In this document: positions 48,355-60,800 of the stretch, in pieces
Layout of the letters: the number at the start of each line of letters is the position of its first letter
How positions within the stretch are numbered: the stretch's first letter is position 1
Assembly: GCA_022316685.1 (NCBI GenBank)
Contig: JAKJHU010000076.1
Coordinates: forward strand, 1,002,001 to 1,066,000
From: Progne subis subis
Taxonomy: Eukaryota > Chordata > Aves > Passeriformes > Hirundinidae
Direction: 5' to 3'
Length of the DNA stretch: 64,000 nt
The notes under the pieces: model-generated
What the model saw: only the letters and a program-made list of their open reading frames with translations
What the model was told of the DNA's origin: nothing
The model's database searches: none
Program-made: the position numbers and the translations under genes

Positions 48355-49384
48355 AAACTACGAAACAGAGCTAGTTACTTCACATGAAAATACCTTTTTT
48401 TTTTTTTTTTCAGTCAGTAAGGACTTAATTTCAGTCAATGCAATTGTGTAAGACTTATGATATCTATGAAGTTAATTCATTTTTCTTTGATAACTAAAAA
48501 TCCTAGATGAGATTTTTAAGGAGCAGGTAGAAGACTATAAAGGATATTAACTTAATTTATTAATAAAAATCATCAAACTTTTGGATAGATTGTGTGGCAT
48601 ATGGCAGAACTATGACTGCAATGCAGTTTCTAGATGAAAAATAGAAGAATTAACATAATCAGAGCAACTTATCACAAGCTGAAATGAGGGGAAAATCCTA
48701 CAAGCATTCCGCACTTTCAGAAATTGACTTGTGATATTTATTGATCCATAAATACTGTTAGCTATGTCTAAATCAAACAGCATCATCTGGCTTGCCTTGC
48801 TTGTTTGTTGTGACAGCAGCATTTATTGCACCTTTCTGCACTGTTTCCTTCCTTCCTACTGTTATCCTCTGCTTCCTCTCTTTCTTGTGGCCAAATGCTA
48901 CCTTTTTCATGATAGGATCTCAAAGTTTTATCTTTACAGAAATAGGCTTACCACTAGCTGAAATTCTTATACAATCATAAGCTTTTTACTTTTTAAACCT
49001 GAAATTTTGATAATTCATAAGCTTACAAAGAAATTCAGTGAAAGATTGCATTGGCATCAGTGTTGTAAGGTAGGTCATATGAATACATTAACATATACAA
49101 AGACTTATGTCTTTGTTTAAACTATTAATATTGTAATTGTAATTGCAATAAATAATATAAATATCTTTAATATTAAAAATATTTATTCACATTTTTTGTG
49201 GAATGATTTTGCACTGATATCTATCTAGTGCCCCCGAATCAGAAGTCTGAAATCTCTTATAGAAGTATTAAAAAAATCAAGAAAAGATGTGCATGAAACT
49301 TAAAGCAAAAAGAGAGATCACTGACTAAGCCACTGAATCTCATAGCTCACCATTCCAGAGTCCACTCTTCTCACCTAAAGCCAA
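48355..49384. other. unique AT-rich non-coding DNA
   Basis: Contains T16 at 48395-48410. No gene or repeat family is otherwise recognised. Confidence 0.5.
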
Positions 49385-49548
49385 CCGCACCCTGACTGCC
49401 TCCAAAGCAGTGTGGTCAGCAGGTTAAGGGCTGTGGTTCTGCCCCCTGGACTCTGCTCTTCTGAGACCCCACCTAGAGTGCTGTGCCCAGCTCTAGGATG
49501 CCCAGCATAAGGATGAGGACTGTTGGAGCAAGTCTAGAGAAAGGTCAC
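49385..49548 (+). mobile_element. CR1 LINE, 5' part of a copy split by an LTR
   Basis: The plus strand shows CR1 coding sequence: a GCAGTGTGGTCAGCAGGTTA-like block, then CTGCTCTTCTGAGACCCCACC and GTGCTGTGCCCAGCTCTAGG, the region encoding the CR1 EYC-x-QLW-like segment before the VQRR motif. It stops at the hexamer GGTCAC (49543-49548) and continues after the LTR at 49842. Confidence 0.88.
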
Positions 49549-49841
49549 TGTGGGAGATTAGGGACAGGCGGTCGGAAGATATCGCATTGTACGGGTAGAC
49601 AGAACCGCTCTCTCAACGCTTAGTTGTTTAGTGTCCTTGATAAGCTAAGCAACACGTAGTTTGTAACGTAAGCAGACGGAAGTGATGTAGCAAACAGAAG
49701 TTTTATAACCCCATGTAACCAGTTAATAAATGCCATTTGCCGTCCACCACGTTGGCGTCTGTGAGCTAATGGACCGAGCAGCCTGGCTGTGGCTGCCGTG
49801 TCGCTCCTGAACCAGGTCACTAAGCCTCAGCGGAGGCAGCA
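49549..49841 (+). mobile_element. alpharetrovirus-like solo LTR with perfect 6-bp target duplication
   Basis: The 293-bp insert begins TGTGGGAG and ends GGAGGCAGCA, and perfect GGTCAC repeats flank it (49543-49548 and 49842-49847). A TTTTATA element (49701-49707) lies only about 20 bp before AATAAA (49725-49730). The following U5, AATAAATGCCATTTGCC then CCACCACGTTGG, is close to the R-U5 start of avian leukosis/sarcoma-type LTRs as I know them. The compact R, total size near 300 bp and 6-bp duplication also fit alpharetroviruses. Near the end, GCCTC and GAGGC (in 49824-49837) can pair as a small U5 stem. A third GGTCAC at 49815-49820 makes the exact 3' edge slightly ambiguous, but resumption of CR1 after 49847 favours 49841. 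No viral genes remain. Confidence 0.85.
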
Positions 49842-50255
49842 GGTCACAAAAATAATCATAGGACACTCCTCCTTTAAAGACAGGCAGAGAGATCTGGAGT
49901 TCTTCAGCCTGGAGAATAGGAGTCTCCATGAAGACCTTAGACCTGAAGAGGGCAACAGGAAAGTTGAAGAACTTTATGGTCTGACAGGTCAAGGGGGAAA
50001 TGGCTTCAAACTGAAAGAGGATAGTTTTAGATTAGATACTATAAATAAATTCTTTAAGGTGATGGTGGTGAAGCACTGTAACAAGTCCCAGAGAGGTTTT
50101 GGATGCCCCAGTATCTCATCCCTGGAAGTGTTCAAGAACAGGTTAGATGGGGCTCTGAGCACCCTGGTCCATTGGAACGTGTCCTTGCCCATGACAGAGG
50201 GATTGGAACTAGATGGTTTTTAAGTCCAACCCAAACCATTAAGTGATTCTCTGGC
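49842..50255 (+). mobile_element. CR1 LINE, 3' part of the split copy
   Basis: This continues the CR1 begun at 49385. The frame at 49789-50223 reads RDLEFFSLENRSLHEDL, then GNGFKLKEDSFRLDTINKFFKVMVVKHCNKS, then SSLEVFKNRLDGALSTLVHW, the standard CR1 C-terminus. The 3' untranslated segment (GGATTGGAACTAGATGG...AAGTCCAACCCAAACCATT) and a decayed tail follow near 50240-50255. Confidence 0.92.
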
Positions 50256-51200
50256 AATTTCTCCAAAACTATTTCAGAAGGAACAAAGAAGGTTGCAGAG
50301 ATTTTAAGGGAAAGTCAGTATAAAAAACACCCACGGCTAATAAAATATCACAGGACATAAATCTTTACCTCCAAATATTATTTATACCATTTAATATAGG
50401 AGAGAGGATTTTCATTGTGTTACTCCCTAAAACAAAGTTTTTTGCATCATGCAACCAACGAATTTCATGTTGTCTTTGTGATGTTCTTTATTGCATTTGT
50501 AATGTGTAAAAAAAATGTTCCCATCAATTTGTTATAACAGTTTTCTTACTAAGAGAAATAAAATGACCCTAAGGGGAATTCAATGCAAAAAAATAGTGTG
50601 AAGCATCTGCGTACAGTATGTTTGTGTTCTTCTGTGAGTTAGAGTCCCATTTGATATATAGACAGCATCTTGAGAGCATCCATCTCTGTTTCTTAAAGGA
50701 ATAGTGTATGTAAGCAATGAATCAATGATATTCCAAAGCAGGGGAGGGCTGTTACACATTAGAACGTTTCACAGCATGCAAGATTATTAACAGCATGTTA
50801 GGTAATGATGTAAGTGCCATAAATTAGTTTATATTGTACAATGTAAATACTCAGCACAATTGATGTCTGAACAAAGAAATCAAGACTGAAAATGAGAATT
50901 TGGACCAAATCCAGTGTGCTTTCCAATTACTTGGCTTTGTTTTGTTTTGATGAGTAAGTCCAGAAAAAATTCTTGCATGTATATATAAAACATATAATGC
51001 ATAAATATATATATTTTATATGTATATATGTTCTTTTTTCTAATCCAAGTCTCCCACTCTTCCTGAAATATTCCTCTCCCTTTCTGCAGATGAATAGAAT
51101 TTATAATTATTTTTACCATTTTTTAAGTAGAAGCCTTGAAAACTAATTTTGATTAAATTCTACAAGGTTTATCTTGTAGTGGTGCGAGAGTTGTTTTATT
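50256..51200. other. unique AT-rich non-coding DNA
   Basis: A TATA-dinucleotide-rich stretch lies at about 50980-51030. No gene was recognised. Confidence 0.5.
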
Positions 51201-51240
51201 AAGTTATTTTTGTAAGATTTATAAGTTATTTTTGTAATGG
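51201..51240 (+). repeat. 22-bp tandem duplication at the LTR edge
   Basis: AAGTTATTTTTGTAA at 51201-51215 is repeated at 51223-51237 with a 7-base spacer, giving a 22-bp period. It provides two equally good candidate LTR start points (51210 and 51233). Confidence 0.85.
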
Positions 51241-51873
51241 TTCAGTCCACTGTACCCCCCTGTGTTCTGTAGTAGTTTCCCCCTTACGAGTTAGTTATAT
51301 AACCAGACGTTTTATGCCAATCATTCCTCCCCTGCACCTGTCCCTGTCAGTCCCCCCTCTCTCCTCTTGGTCGCCCTGTCTGTCACTTTGGACCCTTCCC
51401 TGGATTCTGGAAAGATCCAGGAGAGGCGTCGAGTGATAGGCTGGTGCCCGGGGAATCCCCTCCTCCCCTTCTGTGATTTGTTAATGGTTCAGAAGTTGAC
51501 ACCCCTGTTACACCCCTGTGTTCCCTGGTTGGCTGACCGGTTGTCACCACCCCTGGATTCTCCCCCGTTTATAAGTGGCTGTCAAGGTTTGATCTGGGCT
51601 CTCTCTGAGCAGCAGTGGTTTGAGGCGGAGCTCCTTGCCGGACTCCCCTTAATAAACTACCTTCTACCCTGCCTAAAGAGAGTCGATCCTTTTTCCGTCG
51701 CCGCAGTCACAACTCCATCAGATCCACTCGCCTTTGTGGGGAACCAAGAACCCACCTGGAGGAGGTTACTCGCCCTGCCTGTAACCCTGACCGATCCACG
51801 CTGCCGCAGTGCAAAAGTGAGCTAGCCTGTGGTCAATGCCTGCTAGGCGTGAGGGACACAGTGACATTATTTT
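51226..51873 (+). mobile_element. LTR of an endogenous retrovirus, plus orientation
   Basis: The GC-rich block from about 51240 to 51866 has a TATA element (TTTATAAG, 51568-51575) about 80 bp before AATAAA (51651-51656), followed by a GC-rich U5 of about 210 bp. The best ends are TGTAATGG (51233) and GTGACA (51866), 634 bp, flanked by TTATTTT at 51226-51232 and 51867-51873. This 7-base repeat is AT-rich and of unusual length, so the exact ends are uncertain. A 22-bp tandem duplication (AAGTTATTTTTGTAAGATT-) abuts the start. Within U3, the TAATGGTTCAG...CCCCTGTGTTC unit occurs twice (about 51234-51272 and 51482-51523). A 152-codon frame (51367-51825) lies wholly inside the LTR and is incidental. 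Confidence 0.78.
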
Positions 51874-54800
51874 TATAATTTGAATAATTAAAAAATTAAA
51901 ATATAGTATATGTAAATGTTTTCTGTGAATGTATGTTCATAAGTAGCCCTGAATTAAGTCAAAAGGTCAGAAAAAAATTATTTAAATAGTGCATGATTAA
52001 GCTACTAACCATACTGAAACCAAGGATTCTAACAAGGTTTAGGTATTGCATGGGATAATGAAAACACTTACAGAAAAATAGCGTAATCACATAATGTAAA
52101 AAAAAGAAAAAAAATTATACTCACATTTCTGTTCATACCTATGTAATAGGTATTAGGAGGACATGTCTAGTAATTGCTCACTCTGAGGGGTTTGGAATGT
52201 ATTTTTTCAGATGAGTGAGGATAGAGAACTGGTAGAGACTCCAGCTAGTACATTTCTGGTGTGAAATACTTTTGTTACACTTCCCTTGAGATTTAGTCTT
52301 ATAAATTTACACCTCAAAGGGTGACAGGCTTATAAGCATTGACACTGTATATAAAAAACAGTCTAGCAGACTTACAAATATGGTAGCAATATGCAACAGT
52401 AACAAATGTGCAACCAGGGGAAAATTCTGGTTATGACAGTGGCTGCCGAATTAATTTTTTAGTGTCTGTATTGAATTTCTTTCAGTTTGGTAGTCTGCAA
52501 ATTCCTGTGGCTTGAGCATGTTTTGCAGGAGTTTAACAGAGGTCATAAGCCTTTTTCAATATTGTTCACAAGAAGTGCTGGAAAGGAAAGGCTTTTTTTC
52601 TGAGCAATTCTCAGACACATCTGTATGAAGGGTCTCCAAGTAATCTGTGTTTCCCTGCCTAAGATTTAAAGTCAAAACAAGGAAATTTCACATTTGAATA
52701 AGGTAACATTAATGAAGGAAAGTTATCCTCCTGTGACAAAGCTCATATAAATTTTATTTGCTCCACTGTAATGGTCCAATGTTCTAAACTCTTGAAACAT
52801 TCTGCCTCTAGAAATATAGAAACTATTTCCAGTTCTTTCAAACCCTGAATCTAACCCTGGAACTCTTACATCTTACAAGACAAAAAAACACTGATTGTAA
52901 ACAACGTAAGTCATTTCAGTGAATCAAATGGATATTAAAAAATAAAGGGTATAACTATCTACAAAAACAAAAGATGGCCTCAGGTATAGGTATTGTAACT
53001 TTCAAAATGACACTGACTTTTTTTCTCAACTTGCTACAATATTTTTTAAAACTACACTTTTCTTCATTGAAATACATCACTTTGAGGAAAAAAGAAAACC
53101 TATGACGCTACTTCATATATTTTATTCTGCCCTCTATGTACAAAGCAGCTTTATTTGTAAAGTTGCTTAAGTAAAAAAAATATAAAAAAATAAAACAATT
53201 TTATTCTCCTTAGCATAAATTTCAAGTCTATCTTTCAAACACAAAATAGTCACTTCGTGTTAAATTTCACCAGAGATGTAGGAATAGATTAAGAAAAGGT
53301 CATTCAATAAAAATATGACATTCATACTAATAGAACAAGAGAAATGAGATGGCAGGAAACAACCAACATTACAATGCGAACAACCCAAATGCAGAAAAAA
53401 AAAATATTCATGTGATGGAAGCCCAAGTTGTACATGAGTACAGGGATTGTATAGGTCAGCAGTGACCAAAATTACTTAGAAAAATAGAAATCTGTCTGAA
53501 CATACAAACCTGAACTCTGTCAACAGCTATAGTACTTCTGCAAAGATGAATAAAAGAATAAAACCCACTTGCAAACTGAAAACAGTTAAGAAAACTGTTA
53601 AGAAAACAGTAATTTCTGTTTTCAACATCTTTACACTGCAGCTGCTACAAAGCCATATTCAGATCCCTTTGTTGAGAAACCCTCGTCAGGTCAGTGAAGA
53701 GATTTTATTTTATCAGGGGCTCTGCAGTTGCACATAGGAAGAGAAGGAGCTTTTTCAATAAAATAAAGATTCCAAGAATGGCTAAGTAAACAAAAATAAC
53801 CTTAACATTCAATTGGATGCAAATAAGACACCAAATAATCAGAGTAATTCAAGGAATCCAATAATATGTTTGTAACAAGCTCAGTAGGTGATTCATTGTA
53901 CATTTCCCGAAGTTTACAAAGCCTTTTATTTTCCATTATTTAAATCAAGGCATGTGTTTATCTTTATTCCTCACTCTCGTCTACATAGTCCATAATGTTC
54001 TTTTTCTATCATCTGAGTATGTTAGACAGGGGTTTGGTTTTTTTCTTGCTCCTTCCCTGTTACTCTCTTTTTGGAGGCAGATAATTTGGTTATATTTGTT
54101 AGTGCTTGTGGAATTAAATTTTGCTCTTGTCCTTCTGACAGAATACAAAGAGGTCATTCTTAAAAAGAGTACAAATGGATAAAGCTTAATTCTCAGACTA
54201 ATACTTTCTAATAGGCTGTTGCAGTGTTATAAATGGAAAATTTTGACTATAGCAATGAAAGATAGAGAAGAAACTAATAAAACCAAAGACTCCGTGAACT
54301 TTTCAACAGTAAAGACAAAATAAACAGCAAAATGCTTAGGCCTGAGAAAAAAAGAATCACTGATAAAAGTTTTTCAGAGGTTCCTTTGAAACAGTATTTG
54401 CCTTTTTGAGAAGGTTACTGTCTGCTCGTTACAAAAACACTCCTCAGTTGTGAGAAGTACATGGCTGGTGAAATCATCCCTTCTAAAGGAGTTTGCATGG
54501 CCTCTGTCACAGATATTAGCTCTCTTAATTTTAAATCTCTCTTCCCCACAATGAGGAATTATCATGACATCAAATTTCCTTTTATGTAGCTTTTACTTTC
54601 TTTTTAATTTTCATAAATACTTTATGAAACAGTATTAAAAAGGCAACAAAACTGAATGCTGTCATATCTGTGGGGTAATTCATGTTTGTATCATTTACTG
54701 CCATGGAAAAATCTGTTCTTTTTCTGGCTTTAGAAGACTTTTTAAATGAGTGTTTTATGATGTTTCTGTTTACACAGTATTTTTACAACTGTTGCAAATA

Positions 54801-57800
54801 GACACAAACATCATAAATTACAGGAAAAATCATCCCCAGCTTCCTTCAGGCTTAATATGAAACAGTTACTAAAAGGGGAAATGTTTAAGTGCTGCTAAAG
54901 CCTGTTTGATGAATTCCACATGAAGATTCAAGTTGAGATCTTAAATCATTAGAAAAATATGAAATTCCATTCCCTATCTTCATATATTATTTTAAAAAAT
55001 AAACAAAATCCAACTATAATTATTAACATATTCTCATTAATTAATGTGGACCATAATTTTCTAGGGAGACTTTGATACTACCAGAATTTTGTGATACATG
55101 GGGATTTAAAAAACAAACCTGCTGATTTCTTTGGTCCATAATAACTGAATATTCTTACTTGGGAGTATGATAAAGCCACGAACAGTACTCCTGAAGAACA
55201 GAGAGGCCTAAACATCATGCAGGTACAAACACATCTCATACTGCACTTAATAAATTAATGTCCAGATAAATGTTTAAGTAAAACCAGTAATTAATATATG
55301 ACTGAAAAGTTAACTACATAGCAATCAGTAAATATTGCTGAACTAGATTTTGCTAGAGGAAATAGAAGATAATGAATCAAAGAGCATTGAAATGCTGATC
55401 TCAGATGAGTGCTGCCCAGAAACTGCTCAGAAAGCAAGATGAAAAGTCTTTACAGGAGGATTCAATACTTCAAGTAGTTTCATTGCAGTTCCTTTGAAGT
55501 TATTAATCACTCTCTGTTCATACAAATGGCCTAACAAAGCATATTTTTGCAATATGTTTGTAGCATGAGGTTTTTTTCAAAGTTCTGTTATTAGCACAAT
55601 TTTCCTCCTTATGTTCGTCAATTACTTTTCCAATGTGATTGACAAAACAGCTCTCTGGAAATACAAGCTTTTATTTCTAATGTTCAAAGTCTTGTTGCTG
55701 AACAAGGGTTTGTTCAAGCTCAGCTGAAAATGCCAGCTGTGATCCATTGAGCAATTCTAAATCAGGAAGTCTTTCCTATTCCTGTTATTTAATAAATAAA
55801 AAAAGTCTTTAAAAATATAAATTTTTGTGGCATGATTCCTTTCCCAAAGATTCAATACCTGTGAGCATTATAGTTGTGATACCTTCTGCCAATTATAACT
55901 TGTCCCTAAAAGATTCAGGTTCAAGTAATCTTAGCTCAATAGTTTATCAATAACTTATCAAAAACTCAATAGTTTTTACCACTAAAATCTGAGCATTTTA
56001 GACACATCCATCCTGTATCTTTACTAACCACTAGAATTCAATCATTGCTACTGTGGGCAGGGAATAGACATGAAATTATAATCATCTTGTCTGCTTAGCA
56101 ATCTTACAAGTTTCCATATAATGAGCTCTACAACTGTCCTAACAGAAGCATGTGATCAGAGAGGTGAGATTGTCCATGGTAGAAATGTCAGTTTAAGGAG
56201 TGGTGCAGAACAGGATAGGAAGCTAAAAGTCATTGCCTAGCAGAGCCACAACTTTATCAAAGAGCACTCATCATGCATTCCCATTCATCTCAGAGCAAGA
56301 ACCTTTAATGCATTTGTCAGTGCATCTTTTCGTCCCGCCAGCTGCAACCTTCCTTTCTTTGATCTCTATCCATGGAAGACTGAGTTTTACAAAATAAATG
56401 CCCAGATTCAATTCATCACTTTGATAGAAAATTCAGCCAGAAACCTGCACAAAATTCATGGAAAGTTGACTAACAACAAGCTTACCAACAAATTAGGTGT
56501 GTGCATACTTCAGCATTCATCCGTTGAAGACTTCTGTAAGTGAAGTCAGATATGAAGTGTTATTCTCTGCTTATTGATGATGTATTTTTTAATTTTGAAG
56601 CATTTCTGGGGTTTGACTCCTTTTACCTATTGGTCCTCTACAGGCCTCTCAGTTTCATTCTGATAATAGAAAACCTCCACTGCTCTTCTATGATTGAAAA
56701 GCTGAATTAGGTATTTTTAGTTTGCACATAAAGCATGTCTTCAGAACAGAACATGGTTAGCCTTTACATAAAAGGTGTGTGCCACCACTAGAAACTTTGA
56801 CATACTGATCAAGAAAACACACTAATAATTCAAGAGAGTCACAAAAAAACTGTTCATTCAAAAGACTGCAGACAGTGAGTGCTGAAGCAAAGAATGGAAA
56901 AATGTTCAGACTGACAAAGAGTAAGATTTATCTATTTTAAAAGCAGGTATATATTGGGACAAGAGTATTCCTAGAATAAAAGTAATTAAATTTCCTGATG
57001 TATTAAATATGAGATGCATGGGTTAACTACAAGTACAGAACTTTATATTCAGGTTTTGAAGCCTTTAAAACCTTAAGCTTTATAACTAAGTAATTTGAAA
57101 GAATATTGTATTATTGATGCTTTCATACCATGATTGCAAAATTTCCACAATACGGCATCTGTTGTAATGTAGCTATTTAGTGACTCATTGGCCTAGAATT
57201 CCTTATTTCAGATGAGTTTAGTTTACTTCCCCCTTACAATTTTATGGCAGTTTTCAATTTCAGTGAATGGTCTGAAATTTAATTGTCAGCAGACTGAACA
57301 GTCTTCTCTTTTAAACTGGTTATTCATGTCTGAGGGTTATTCATAAGGCACTGTATGACAGGCTTGTATTTTTAAAGCCTATAACATATATTGGCATTTA
57401 CAGAAAGTAGACTGGGAAATCCAGGACAAAATTTGAATGCTTTTATTTAGAAATGAACCAAATACCTACTCTACAAGACATTCAAAGAACTGAAATCTCC
57501 AAACACTTCTCACTATTTTGGTCAGAAATTAATAAAATAAGAAAAAAAATAGAATAAAAATCAAAACCAACCTATGAACAAATAACTAAAGACACAAAAC
57601 CTCACTCACTCAAATAACAAGAAAACCAGAAATAAAAGCATCCTTTTAACTATTTTCCTTTAGTGTAAGAGAACTTCTTTAAATGTTGTATATTTTATGT
57701 AGGCCATTAGCAGGACTCTTGCAACAACAACTACTGTAAATAATATAACAGATTTGCATTCCTGCAGTATATTCAGTATATTCACATCAGTTTGTTTTCC

Positions 57801-60800
57801 TTCTGAACAAGAGAAATATTTCTTGCACTACAGAAGTCATTAATGCTTCAACATACATTAAGGTCCATTACTCACATTCCTGACTATTTGCACAAGATAG
57901 ACTAGTATCTGATTCTAAATCATATTGAAAAGGCAAGAAAAGAAGAAAATAAATAAGTAACTAAATGCTCCATACGTAAATGAAGTAAAGTCTGCACGTT
58001 AATTTGTTTATGGAAAACAAGGCTTTGCCTAGAGGCAAATTTCAGTTTGTGTCTTTTTTCAGTGCACAGTTATGTTTTTGCTTTATCACTGTATGAATTA
58101 CCATTACAAACTACTGTATATTTGATGCTTGCCTATGGCTATCCAGAGATCTCTGCTAATGGAAGGCTGAACAGCATTAGGACTTCATTAGAAATGGCAT
58201 GTTTTATTTAGGGACTACGTTGGTACCTGAGTACCATATTTCCTTTTGCAATTCGTGTACCCTAATTGCGTACCTAAAAGTGTTACAAAAGCCTACAGAT
58301 GAGGCAGAACAGGCCCTACTAATAATACCACACTTGCATTGTTGATGCTTTGATAGCTTTTGATAGACTCATTGTTAGGTTGTTTATTTGTTTGGTGTTT
58401 TATGTTTGCTTGTTGGGGGGGCTTTTTGAGTCATGAATCCTTTGAGTTGAGTTCATAGACCCTATATGAACTCCTATCTGACACAGTTAGTGGTATTAAA
58501 TATTTATTCTTCAACAGACGCTATAATTGAAGTCTGTATTGGCCTGAATGCTCTACCTTGCAGCCATTGGAGGCAACTTCACCCCTTTTGAAAACTGACT
58601 TTAGTTCCAGTGATTTTTAATCTGACAGCCTATGAGAGTTAGGAAAAAGCAAGTTTTTAAATTTGGATGCTTTCTGGCAAAAGTTTAGATATCTACCCAT
58701 TGCCAGAAACTTTACTGATGTACTAATGTTGGGCTTGATACAAAGTGACTTCTTAAGGAAAATATTAATACTAAATACATTTCTGCCTGAACAGTGAAAA
58801 GATAATAAAACTGTGAAGTCTTTGGCACAAGATACATGGATTGAGATCAATGGCAAGATTCGGAGAAATGTCAGGAAGCATTCCTTATCAAATACAATTA
58901 GGTACTTGAAAACTGCTAAAACTTTCTCTTGTTTGCATGATTTAAAGATGGATTGTACAACTCTCTAGGAAGCATACTCTTTGGAAAAATCCAGTCTATG
59001 ATAAAAGAAAAAGGAGGGCAGGATCATATAATTTCATAGTTATAAAATATTAAAACATCACATAATTTTGCTAGAAATGGAGGGGGGGAAAAAATCCACA
59101 GACAAAACCCAGCCATTTATGCTGGAAAAAAAATCACATTAAACATTAGCTATACATTCAAAGAATCACAATTTTTGCACTTCAGATAAAGTTAACAAAA
59201 AAATGGAAATATAAATAACAGAACTGCTCTTATTTTTTGTTAAAAAAATCTCATTTTCATTTCTGCTTCCCAACTATCACCAATGTGAAACTTCAGTATG
59301 CAGTGGAAATCTATCACTCTCAGATTATTTTCAGCCCAAAATTATCTTGTGCTGGTATAAGCTGCTATAATATGCTTTAAAAATCAATAGCTGCCAGCAA
59401 AAATTTGCTGCACATTAAGTTAATGACCTACTTGTGTAAGCTGTACAGTATATATAGTATTCTATGAAAGACAGAATTGAACTTTATATTTGTAGCAAAA
59501 GACAAGAGTCATTCTCCTCCATAAAGCAAGGACACGTTCAACTGGCAAAGGGTATAGATATCTTTCCTCATCACAAATCATGTAACAATGATAATGTATT
59601 GTCTTTATGACTATGTTGGTTTTAATCCACCACAAAAAATAATGATCCTATACCACTTGAAAGAAGAGACTGGTGTACAGCCTGAGACCATAAAAAAAGA
59701 TGGAGTCTTTCAATAAGTTATTTGCTTTGTATTCAACCACTCTAACATAAATCAGAGAAATAATAAGCCAGGTGATGTGGGGTCTTACAATGAAGAATAT
59801 TATAGGTGCAAGTAAGGTTAGAGGTGTTTTCCAGTTTATGAGTCAAGAACAAAGCCAATGAGGAATTCCACCTATATTTATATACTTTTCTAAATGCATA
59901 AAATATATGTGCTTACAATATTATTACATGGATATGAGAATTGTATCATGTGCAGCACAGATACCCTACAACATGACAGCTTTAAAGAGAAATGCCTTGT
60001 TCTAGGTGATATGGGAGTCAGCTTTGCTGAGGCACTTTTGAGGAGATAATGTGCTAGATAAATATGCCAATAAGCTAATATCTTCACACATCCTATACAG
60101 TGTATTTGAGATTAAAATAAAAGGAAATGTTGTCAGAAAGGCAGGGACCTTTCAAGGAACACTGCACCAAGTTATCTATGTACAGACACAGGCTGCCTCA
60201 AGGGAAAAGCAGCATGGGCTTGGACAGGAGAACATGAGAAACACACCAAACAACCACAAGCATCAGCAACCCAGGAGCAGGTCACCTTCTGGGTGACACT
60301 AAGATTTTTACAATGTGTAAGCACAGAGCCTACCTCACCTGAAAGGATAGAAATCCCGATTTCCATATTCTTTCCTCCTTATTGTTATCTTTTACTACAG
60401 CTGGCTCAGGGTTAAAAAGACTGACCACCTGAGAAGTGATTAAATTTTAGCACACTCCAAGAATGGGCAATAGTTAGGAGACTTGAATGTATAAAATAGA
60501 AAAGGAAACATCATAATAATAAATATTGCAAAATAGAGAAAGTATCCAACAGCAGAGTGACTATCCCATTTTCTGAGTTGTTTTCAGTTACATTGTTATC
60601 TGAAAATGCAGTAGAAATGCTCAGAAATTTTAATTTTCTTTCTTGTTAGAAAATACATATGTATTATTTTTAAGGTGTATAATTTTCAGCTACTCTTTGT
60701 CACACAGAAATCCAAAATAAATATTTAGTAAAATATTAAAAAGTCAGTCATGATTCTTCTCTTTAGCTTCACTGTTTCATTATTATACAAGAGATTTATG

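Noticed and set aside
51367..51825. 152-codon plus-strand open frame
   Set aside because: It spans the TATA box, polyadenylation signal and U5 of an LTR, so it is not a gene.
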